Part shown: piece by piece, positions 57,580 through 64,000 of the stretch | Position numbering within the stretch: position 1 is the first letter of the stretch | How the letters are laid out: every line of letters starts with the position of its first letter | Source: Halarchaeum nitratireducens | GTDB lineage: Archaea; Halobacteriota; Halobacteria; Halobacteriales; Halobacteriaceae | Reading direction: 5' to 3' | Length of the DNA stretch: 64,000 bases | Assembly: GCF_014647155.1 (NCBI RefSeq) | Contig: NZ_BMOQ01000005.1 | Span: 62,001-126,000, forward strand | The notes under the pieces: model-generated | The model's database searches: none | Told to the model about the DNA's origin: nothing | What the model saw: only the letters and a program-made list of their open reading frames with translations | Made by a program: the position numbers and the translations under genes

Positions 57580-58701
57580 CTACCGGACCGCGGCGGTCGC
57601 CTCGCGCATCGCGTCCAGCGCCGCCTCGATGTTCTCCATGCTCGTCGCGTAGGAGATCCGGGCGGACCCCTCGCCGCGCGCGCCGAACGCGCCGCCGGGG
57701 ACGACGACGACGCCGCGATCGAGCACCGCGTCGACCCAGCCCGCCGGCACCTCGGGCATCGCGTAGAACGCGCCCTTCGGCGTCGGCACGTCGAGGCCCA
57801 TGTCTTCGAGGCCGTCGAGGAGGACGTTCCGGCGCTCCTCGAACGCCGCGACCATCTCGTCGACGGGGTCCTGCGGGCCGGTGAGCGCGGCCTCGGCGGC
57901 GTACTGCGCCGGCGCGGACGCGCAGGCCTGGGCGTACTGGTGGACGCGGAGCATCCGCTCGACGCGCTCCGAGTCGCCCGTCACCCACCCGAGCCGCCAC
58001 CCGGTCATCGAGTACGTCTTCGAGCAGGCGTTCACGACGACGACGTTCCCCGCGTCGTCGTAGGCCCTCGGCGAGCGGTGTTCGCCCTCGAAGACGATGT
58101 GCTCGTAGACCTCGTCGCTGATGCAGAGCACGTCGTGCTCCGCGGCGATACGCGCGAACTCGCGCATGTCCTCGGGCGGCGACACCGCGCCCGTCGGGTT
58201 CGCCGGGGAGTTCACGACGAACGCCGCCGTGTCGTCCGTGATGTACTCTTCGACCGTAGCCGGATCGAGCGTCAGGTCGTCGCGCAGCGGCAGGCCGACC
58301 GGCGTCCCGCCCGCGAGCTTCGTCAGCGCGTCGTAGGAGACGAAGCCCGGATCGGGGAAGAGCACCTCCTCGCCCTCGTCGACGTGCGCCTCGATGGCGA
58401 GGTGGAGCGCCTCGCTCCCGCCCGAAGTGGCGATGACGTCCTCGGGGGACGCCGTGAACGCGTTGTCGCGGCCGTGCTTCTCCGCGATCGCCGCGCGGAG
58501 GCTCGCCGTCCCCTTGTTCGAGGTGTAACCGTCGGCCTGTCCGGCCTCGATCGCGTCGATGGCCCCCCGCCGGGCGTGCTCGGGCGTCGGGAAGTCCGGC
58601 TGGCCGAGTCCGAGGTTGATCGCGTCCTCGCTCGCCGCCTCGAACACCTTCCGGATGCCGCTGATGTCGATCGCCTCCACGCGTCGGGAGAAGTCGCTCA
58701 T
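57580..58701 (-). CDS. class I/II PLP-dependent aminotransferase
   Basis: A 373-aa fold-type I aminotransferase: Leu-Gly-Leu-Gly-Gln-Pro-Asp-Phe-Pro-Thr-Pro near the start, Ser-Pro-Ala-Asn-Pro-Thr-Gly (PLP-binding Asn), Ile-Ser-Asp-Glu-Val-Tyr-Glu (Asp for pyridine N), Ala-Cys-Ser-Lys-Thr-Tyr-Ser-Met-Thr-Gly-Trp-Arg (Schiff-base Lys at about 231), and a C-terminal Arg. All key residues are present. The substrate is likely aspartate or an aromatic amino acid, not resolvable here. ATG 58701 is the natural start. Confidence 0.92.
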   Translation of the reverse strand: MSDFSRRVEAIDISGIRKVFEAASEDAINLGLGQPDFPTPEHARRGAIDAIEAGQADGYTSNKGTASLRAAIAEKHGRDNAFTASPEDVIATSGGSEALHLAIEAHVDEGEEVLFPDPGFVSYDALTKLAGGTPVGLPLRDDLTLDPATVEEYITDDTAAFVVNSPANPTGAVSPPEDMREFARIAAEHDVLCISDEVYEHIVFEGEHRSPRAYDDAGNVVVVNACSKTYSMTGWRLGWVTGDSERVERMLRVHQYAQACASAPAQYAAEAALTGPQDPVDEMVAAFEERRNVLLDGLEDMGLDVPTPKGAFYAMPEVPAGWVDAVLDRGVVVVPGGAFGARGEGSARISYATSMENIEAALDAMREATAAVR

Positions 58702-58752
58702 GCGTGAGAGGGCGGTGCGCACCCGATTAAAGGAACCGGAACGGGGTTTCGC

Positions 58753-59913
58753 CTACAGGCTGCTCTTGATCTTCTCGAAGAAGCCCTGCTCGACGTCGAC
58801 CTCCTCGCCGCCGGCTTCCGCGAACTGCTCCAGGGCCTCGCGTTGCTCCTCGTTGAGGGAGTCGGGCGTCACCACTTGGACGGTGACGTAGAGGTCGCCC
58901 TGCCCCCGGCCGCGGAGGCGCGGCATCCCCTTCCCCCGCAGGCGGAAGCGCTCGCCGCTCTGCGTCCCCTTCGGGACGTCGAGTTCGACCGCACCGTCGA
59001 GCGTCGGCACCTGGATCGTCGCACCGAAGACGGCCTGCGGGAACGAGATGGGGTGGCGGTGTTCGAGGTCGTCCCCATCGCGCTCGAAGTCGGGGTGATC
59101 GGCGACCGAGATCTCGATGAGGAGGTCGCCGTTCGGGCCGCCGTTCTCGCCGGGCGCGCCCTCGCGCTCCATGCGGAGGGTCTGCCCGTCGGCGATCCCC
59201 GCGGGGACCTCGACGGTGAGCGTCGCCTCGCGCCGGACCGTCCCGTCGCCGTTGCACTCGTCGCAGCGCTCGCTGTAGATCTGCCCCTCGCCGCCGCAGC
59301 GCCGACAGGTCTGGCGCTGCTGGACGCGCCCCAAGGGCGTCTGCTGGACGGTCGTCGTCTGGCCCTGCCCGTCGCACTCCGGACAGGTGCGGACGTCGGC
59401 GTCGGGCGGGTGGCCGCTCCCGTCACACGCCGGACAGGCCTCCGGGCGGGTGACGGTGAGCTGCTTCGTCGCGCCGTCGTGGGCCTCTTCGAGGTCAATC
59501 TCCATGCGGGTCCGGAGGTCCTGACCCTGCTGGGGGCGGTTCGGGTCCTGCGAACGGCCGCCGCCGAAGAACTGCTCGAAGATGTCGTTCATCCCGCCAG
59601 CGCCGGCGCCGCCCATGCCGCCCATTCCTCCCATGCCGCCGGCACCGCCCATACCGCCGTCACCGCCGGGGTCGGCGCCGTGCTTCTCGGCCTCCTCGTA
59701 GCGCTCGTGGCCGAGGCGGTCGTAGGCCTCGCGCTTGTCCTCGTCCGTGAGGACGTCCTTGGCCTTTTGGATGGTCTTGAACTTCTCCTCGGCGTCGGGC
59801 TCGTCGCTCACGTCCGGGTGGTACTGCTTGACCTTCTCGCGATACGCCTTCTTGATCTCGCTCTCGTCGGCGTCGCGGCTGACCCCGAGCGCGTCGTAGA
59901 AGTCCTGGCTCAT
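58753..59913 (-). CDS. dnaJ: co-chaperone DnaJ
   Basis: A 386-aa type I Hsp40: J domain with the His-Pro-Asp motif (about 33-35), a Gly/Phe-Met rich region (about 75-115), four Cys-x-x-Cys-x-Gly-x-Gly zinc repeats (about 150-225; the first is Cys-Pro-Ala-Cys-Asp-Gly-Ser-Gly) and the C-terminal substrate-binding domains. It delivers unfolded proteins to DnaK and stimulates its ATPase. Third gene of grpE-dnaK-dnaJ, 46 bases after dnaK. Confidence 0.95.
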   Translation of the reverse strand: MSQDFYDALGVSRDADESEIKKAYREKVKQYHPDVSDEPDAEEKFKTIQKAKDVLTDEDKREAYDRLGHERYEEAEKHGADPGGDGGMGGAGGMGGMGGMGGAGAGGMNDIFEQFFGGGRSQDPNRPQQGQDLRTRMEIDLEEAHDGATKQLTVTRPEACPACDGSGHPPDADVRTCPECDGQGQTTTVQQTPLGRVQQRQTCRRCGGEGQIYSERCDECNGDGTVRREATLTVEVPAGIADGQTLRMEREGAPGENGGPNGDLLIEISVADHPDFERDGDDLEHRHPISFPQAVFGATIQVPTLDGAVELDVPKGTQSGERFRLRGKGMPRLRGRGQGDLYVTVQVVTPDSLNEEQREALEQFAEAGGEEVDVEQGFFEKIKSSL

Positions 59914-59959
59914 CGGGTAGGTGGCGGAGGTAGTGGGTGTGTGCGGTTAGGCGTTGGCT

Positions 59960-61909
59960 TCAGCTCTCGTCGTCCGATTCGTCGACGTCACCAGAACGCG
60001 AAGCGTTCTGGTCGGCAGACGAGTCGCTCGGCGATTCGTCGACGTCCTCGAAGTCGGCGTCGACGAAGTCCTCGGCGTCGACGTCCTCGGGGTCCACGTC
60101 GCCCATCCCCCCCATGCCGCCCATACCGCCCATGCCAGCGCCGGCACCGGCACCGCCCGCGCCGGCCTGCTGCTGGTAGGCCTGCTTACCGATCTCCTGG
60201 AGGTCCTCGGAGAGTTGCTCCGTAGCGTCCTGGATCGCCTCGGTCTCGGCGTCCTCGTCGTCGAGGAGCGCCTCGATCTCCTCGCAGTCGGCCTCGATCG
60301 TCTCGCGCGTCTCGTCGTCGACCATCTCCTCGTTCTCGTCGAGGAGGGTCTCGGCGCGCTGGACTGCGGTTTCGGCCTCGTTACGGGCCTCGATGCGCTC
60401 GCGGCGCTCCTCGTCCTCGGCCGCGTGTTCCTCGGCCTCCTCCTGCATCCGCTCGATCTCCTCGTCGCTGAGGCCGGCGCCGCCCTCGATGGTGATGTCC
60501 TCGGAGTTGCCCGACCCCTGATCTTCCGCGGAGACGTGGACGATGCCGTCCGCGTCGATCTCGAAGGAGACCTCGATCTGCGGAGTACCGGCGGGGGCCG
60601 GCGGGATGCCGGTGAGCTGGAAGGCGCCGAGGAGCTCGTTCTCCTCGGCGATCTCGCGCTCGCCCTGGAAGACCCGGATCTGCACGCTCTGTTGGTTGTC
60701 GGCGGCGGTCGTGAACACCTTCGAGGCCTCCGTCGGGATCGTCGTGTTCTTCTCGACGAGGCGCTCGAAGAGCCCGCCCTTCACCTCGATACCCAGGCTC
60801 AGGGGCGTGACGTCGAGGAGGACGACGTCGTCGACGTCGCCGCTCAGGACGCCGCCCTGCACGGCCGCACCGAGCGCGACGGCCTCGTCGGGGTTGACGG
60901 ATTTCCGGGGCTCCTGGCCGACGACTTCCTCGACCTTCTCTTGGACCTGGGGCATCCGCGTGGAGCCGCCGACGAGCACGACGTCGTCGATGTCGCTCGC
61001 GTCGAAGCCGGCGTCCGAGAGGGCCTGTTGGGTCGGGCCGACGGTCCGCTCGATGAGGTCGCTCGTGATCTTCTCGAACGTCGCGCGCGTCACGTCCTGT
61101 TCGAGGTGGACGGGACCGTCGTCCGTCGCCGTGATGAACGGGAGGTTGACCGTCGTCTCCTTTCTGCTGCTCAGCTCGATCTTCGCCTCCTCGGCGGCGT
61201 CCTTCAGCCGCTGGAGGGCCTGCCGGTCCTCGCGGAGGTCGATGCCGTGCTCGTCCTCGAACTCGTCGGCGAGGTAGTCGATGAGGGCCTCGTCCCAGTC
61301 GTCGCCGCCGAGGTCGTTGTCGCCGTTCGTCGCGATGACGTCGTAGGCGCCCTCGGCGATCTCGAGGACGGAGACGTCGAACGTCCCGCCGCCGAGGTCG
61401 TAGACGAGAACGGTGTTCTCTCCCTCCTCGTCGAGGCCGTACGCCATCGAGGCGGCCGTCGGCTCGTTGACGATCCGCTCGACGTCGAAGCCGGCGATCT
61501 GACCCGCGTTCTTCGTCGCCTGGCGCTGCTTGTCGTTGAAGTACGCCGGGACGGTGATGACGGCCTTCTCGACGTCGTCGCCGAGGTAATCCTCGGCGTC
61601 GCGCTTGATCTTCTGGAGGATGCGCGCCGAGATCTCCTCGGGCGTGTACTCGTCGTCGCCGAGCGTGACCGTGTAGTCCTCCTCGCCCATGTGGCGCTTG
61701 ATGGAGGCGACGGTCTGGTCGGGGTTCTGCACCGCCTGGTTCTTCGCGGGCTTCCCGACGAGGAGCTCGCCGTCGTCGTACGCGACGACCGAAGGCGTCG
61801 TCCGGTCGCCCTCGCTGTTGGCGATGATCTCGGGCTCGCCGCCCTCCATCACCGCGAACGCGCTGTTCGTGGTACCGAGGTCGATACCGAGAATCTTCTG
61901 ACTGGCCAT
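59960..61909 (-). CDS. dnaK: chaperone DnaK (Hsp70)
   Basis: A 649-aa Hsp70: Ile-Asp-Leu-Gly-Thr-Thr-Asn-Ser (9-16), [10 protein letters not shown] (about 171-180), Gly-Gly-Ser-Thr-Arg-Met-Pro (about 313-319), interdomain linker Asp-Val-Thr-Pro-Leu-Ser-Leu-Gly and a substrate domain. The end is a Gly-Met/Ala-Gly run and an acidic tail, richer in Gly-Met repeats than usual. TTTAAA at 61938-61943, 29 bases before the ATG, fits a leaderless start. The 164 bases to grpE (61910-62073) hold only this promoter. Confidence 0.96.
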   Translation of the reverse strand: MASQKILGIDLGTTNSAFAVMEGGEPEIIANSEGDRTTPSVVAYDDGELLVGKPAKNQAVQNPDQTVASIKRHMGEEDYTVTLGDDEYTPEEISARILQKIKRDAEDYLGDDVEKAVITVPAYFNDKQRQATKNAGQIAGFDVERIVNEPTAASMAYGLDEEGENTVLVYDLGGGTFDVSVLEIAEGAYDVIATNGDNDLGGDDWDEALIDYLADEFEDEHGIDLREDRQALQRLKDAAEEAKIELSSRKETTVNLPFITATDDGPVHLEQDVTRATFEKITSDLIERTVGPTQQALSDAGFDASDIDDVVLVGGSTRMPQVQEKVEEVVGQEPRKSVNPDEAVALGAAVQGGVLSGDVDDVVLLDVTPLSLGIEVKGGLFERLVEKNTTIPTEASKVFTTAADNQQSVQIRVFQGEREIAEENELLGAFQLTGIPPAPAGTPQIEVSFEIDADGIVHVSAEDQGSGNSEDITIEGGAGLSDEEIERMQEEAEEHAAEDEERRERIEARNEAETAVQRAETLLDENEEMVDDETRETIEADCEEIEALLDDEDAETEAIQDATEQLSEDLQEIGKQAYQQQAGAGGAGAGAGMGGMGGMGGMGDVDPEDVDAEDFVDADFEDVDESPSDSSADQNASRSGDVDESDDES

Positions 61910-62073
61910 CTTGGGAGGTAATGAGTCGCCGTTTCGGTTTAAAGCTTGCTAGTGTGGACGGCTCACACGACCGTCAACGAACGCGAATACGAGCGTTTCG
62001 GGGCGTGAGAGCCGCGGGGAACGCTGGGTTTATGATGAACCGGTAAGCGATCGACCGCGTCGACGCGCCGCCC

Positions 62074-62727
62074 CTACGCGTCGTTCGCGTCGCCGGACCC
62101 GTCGCTCACCGTCACCTGCGCCGCGCGCAGGACCTTCTCCCCCATCTCGTACCCCGGCCGGTAGACCTCCGCGACGGTCCCCTCGGGTTCGTCGCTCGAC
62201 ACCTCGAGCATCACCTCGTGACGGTGCGGATCCGTCTCGCTCCCGGGCTCGGGCGCGATCTCCGCGACGCCCTCGTCCTCGAAGACCCGATCGAGCTCGC
62301 GTTTCGTCATCTCGACCCCCTCGCGCAGCGAGTCGACGTCGCCCGACTCCTCCGCGAGCGCCCGCGTGAGGTTATCCCGAACGTCGAGCAGGCGCGTCAC
62401 CAAGTCCTCCGTCGCGCGCTCCTCCGTCTCCGCCTGCTTGCGCTTCGCGCGCTTCTTGTAGTTCTGGAAGTCCGCCTGCACGCGCTGCAGGCGCTCTTCG
62501 TGGTCCTCGACCTCGGCCTCGAGGTCCTCGACGTCCTCCGCGAGGCGGTTTCGGTCGCCAACGACGTCCGCGACCTCCTCGGCGAGGTCCTCGTCGTACT
62601 CGGCGACGCGGTCGGCGAGCGGGTCCCCGACCGTCTCGGGATCGGCCGCCTCGTCCGCGTCCGCCTCGGCGTCGCTCGCCTCGGGGTCCTCCACGTCGAC
62701 CTCCACACCGTCGGCGTCGTCTGTCAT
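62074..62727 (-). CDS. grpE: nucleotide exchange factor GrpE
   Basis: A 217-aa protein. A disordered Asp/Glu/Ala-rich N-terminus (about 1-50) leads to a long coiled coil (about 55-115, with Gln-Ala-Asp-Phe-Gln-Asn-Tyr-Lys-Lys-Arg) and the compact C-terminal domain with His-Glu-Val-Met-Leu-Glu-Val and Gly-Thr-Val-Ala-Glu-Val-Tyr-Arg-Pro-Gly-Tyr. It dimerises and releases ADP from DnaK. ATG 62727 is chosen; a TATA-like CCTTATGCC lies about 28 bases upstream, giving a leaderless start. First gene of the chaperone cluster, divergent from the helicase. Confidence 0.94.
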   Translation of the reverse strand: MTDDADGVEVDVEDPEASDAEADADEAADPETVGDPLADRVAEYDEDLAEEVADVVGDRNRLAEDVEDLEAEVEDHEERLQRVQADFQNYKKRAKRKQAETEERATEDLVTRLLDVRDNLTRALAEESGDVDSLREGVEMTKRELDRVFEDEGVAEIAPEPGSETDPHRHEVMLEVSSDEPEGTVAEVYRPGYEMGEKVLRAAQVTVSDGSGDANDA

Positions 62728-62812
62728 GCCCGGAGGAAGCGCCCGACGCGGCATAAGGGTTTCAGAAGACCGTTCGAGGGACCTAAACGCGCGTCCGTCC
62801 AACGTCCGAGCG

Positions 62813-64000
62813 ATGACGGTCACGCTCGGCTACGCGGACGGCACGGTGCGGGTGGACGGCGACGCCGACGTCTACGGACGCCTCCCCTACGTCGAGCGCG
62901 ACGATCGCACCGACTCGGGGCGGGTTCCGGGCTACCGGTACGGCCCGCTGCGCGCCCACCTCCGCACGCTCGGCACGACGGTGGAAGACTCGGTCCCCCG
63001 GTGGGAGCGCCTCGCCGTCGCCACGACGTACGAGCTCCGGGACTACCAGCGCGCGGCGCTCGACGCCTGGCGCGAGAACGACCGGCGCGGCGTCGTCGAA
63101 CTCCCGACGGGCGCGGGCAAGACCGTCCTCGCGCTGAAGGCCATCGAGGCCGTCGGGGAGACGACGCTCGTCGTCGTCCCGACCATCGACCTCCTCACGC
63201 AGTGGCGCGAGGAGCTGGCGAGCGAGTTCGACTGCGAGATCGGCCAGCTCGGCGGCGGCGAGCAGACCGTCGGAGACGTCACCGTCTCGACCTACGACTC
63301 CGCGTATCTGCGCGCCGACGAGCTCGGCGATCACTTCGGGTTCGTCGTCTTCGACGAGGTCCACCACCTCGGCGGCGAGGGCTACCGCGACGTCGCGCGC
63401 CTGCTCGCCGCCCCCGCGCGCCTCGGCCTCACCGCGACGTTCGAACGCCCGGACGGCGCGCACGAGGTCCTCACGGACCTCGTCGGGGACGTGGTGTATC
63501 GCCTCGACGTCGACGACCTCGCGGGCGAGCACCTCGCGGCGTACGACGTGCGCCGGCTCGAAGTCCCGCTCACCCCCGAGGAGCGCGAGCGCTACGAGGA
63601 CGCGCAGGGCACCTTCACGGACTACCTCCAGCAGTCCTCGATCACGTTCACCTCCGGGAGCGACTACCAGGAGCTCGTGAAGCGCTCGGGGAACGATCCG
63701 CGGGCGCGCGAGGCCCTGCTGGCGAAACAGCGCGCGCGCACCATCGTGCAGGAGTCCGACGCGAAGGTCGCCGAGCTCGCCTCGATCCTCGGCCGCCACC
63801 GCGGGGATCGAGTGATCGTCTTCACGGCGTCGACGGACCTCGTCTACCGGCTCTCCGAGCGCTTTTTGATCCCGCCGATCACGCACGAGACGGGGGCGAG
63901 CGAGCGCCGCGAAATCCTGAGGAAGTTCCGCGCGGGGACGTACTCGCGGGTCGTGACCGCGAACGTCCTCGACGAGGGCGTCGACGTCCCGGACGCGAAC
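62813..64000 (+). CDS. XPB-like superfamily 2 helicase, 3'-truncated
   Basis: The first 396 codons of a DEAD/DEAH helicase are visible; the frame is open to the window edge. After an 80-residue N-terminal damage-recognition-like part come Leu-Arg-Asp-Tyr-Gln-Arg-Ala-Ala (about 75-82), Walker A Leu-Pro-Thr-Gly-Ala-Gly-Lys-Thr (about 98-105), motif II Phe-Asp-Glu-Val-His-His (about 180-185), motif III Leu-Thr-Ala-Thr and the start of domain 2 (Val-Ile-Val-Phe-Thr-Ala). This is the archaeal XPB/Rad25 type (DNA repair or transcription-linked unwinding). ACCTAAACG at about 62781-62789 fits a leaderless start at ATG 62813. Confidence 0.88.
   Translation, partial: MTVTLGYADGTVRVDGDADVYGRLPYVERDDRTDSGRVPGYRYGPLRAHLRTLGTTVEDSVPRWERLAVATTYELRDYQRAALDAWRENDRRGVVELPTGAGKTVLALKAIEAVGETTLVVVPTIDLLTQWREELASEFDCEIGQLGGGEQTVGDVTVSTYDSAYLRADELGDHFGFVVFDEVHHLGGEGYRDVARLLAAPARLGLTATFERPDGAHEVLTDLVGDVVYRLDVDDLAGEHLAAYDVRRLEVPLTPEERERYEDAQGTFTDYLQQSSITFTSGSDYQELVKRSGNDPRAREALLAKQRARTIVQESDAKVAELASILGRHRGDRVIVFTASTDLVYRLSERFLIPPITHETGASERREILRKFRAGTYSRVVTANVLDEGVDVPDAN

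Noticed and set aside
59954-61921. 655-codon plus-strand ORF antisense to dnaK
   Set aside because: Mirror frame of dnaK; dnaK carries every Hsp70 motif and a good promoter.
1-64000. CRISPR arrays, rRNA genes, insertion sequences
   Set aside because: No regularly spaced repeats, no rRNA-like segments and no transposase genes were seen.

Overview
The window is chromosomal DNA from a halophilic archaeon (class Halobacteria). Predicted proteins are strongly acidic and most coding DNA is very GC-rich. Many starts are leaderless, with a TATA-like element about 27 bases upstream. Core genes are archaeal in type: a PolB with an intein, Rad50/Mre11, PAN, the L44e-S27e-eIF2alpha-Nop10-PAC2 cluster, and a tRNA-Gln with an intron in the anticodon loop. 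No genus can be assigned from the sequence alone.

Left part (about 1-16.8 kb): accessory DNA dominated by an integrated pleolipovirus-like element. On the minus strand, 6848 to 1768, lies a tightly overlapping structural operon: a four-helix membrane protein (VP3-like), two small membrane proteins, a secreted and anchored spike (VP4-like), three further membrane or secreted proteins, and a P-loop NTPase (VP8-like). A TumE/TumA-like toxin-antitoxin pair diverges from it. At the right end is a second overlapping operon (small zinc protein, PadR regulator, small Cys protein, AbrB-like protein, methyltransferase, tyrosine integrase). Two diverged copies of a roughly 90-base palindrome-containing repeat lie at 1612 and 16723.

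Between TumA/DUF7692 and two phiH1-type repressors sits an AT-richer cargo block (8.2-13.0 kb): a Dam-type adenine methylase, a GHKL (MORC/Hsp90-like) ATPase, a class III nucleotide cyclase with altered base-reading residues, and a PycTM-like membrane effector. The last two resemble the Pycsar anti-phage system; the coupled GHKL ATPase gene is the unexpected part. At the extreme left an incomplete gene carries an R-S-ExE pattern suggestive of an ADP-ribosyltransferase.

Right part (16.8-64 kb): mostly ordinary chromosome. In order: TRAM protein, membrane protein, hpt; a dipeptide-type ABC transporter operon (24.9 to 18.8 kb, minus strand); a DJ-1 protein and initiator tRNA-Met; the ribosomal/translation cluster (27.4-29.6 kb); a regulator and a threonine-synthase-like protein lacking its PLP lysine; a DtxR regulator with a palindrome at its promoter; LysE and HD proteins; tRNA-Gln beside a frameshifted HNH pseudogene; a second DtxR-like regulator with a ferritin-like protein; sufCBD; DJ-1; polB; Rad50/Mre11; PAN; a bactofilin-like protein; a YchF-type GTPase; CinA-like, Nudix and aminotransferase genes; and grpE-dnaK-dnaJ. 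An XPB-like helicase runs off the right edge.
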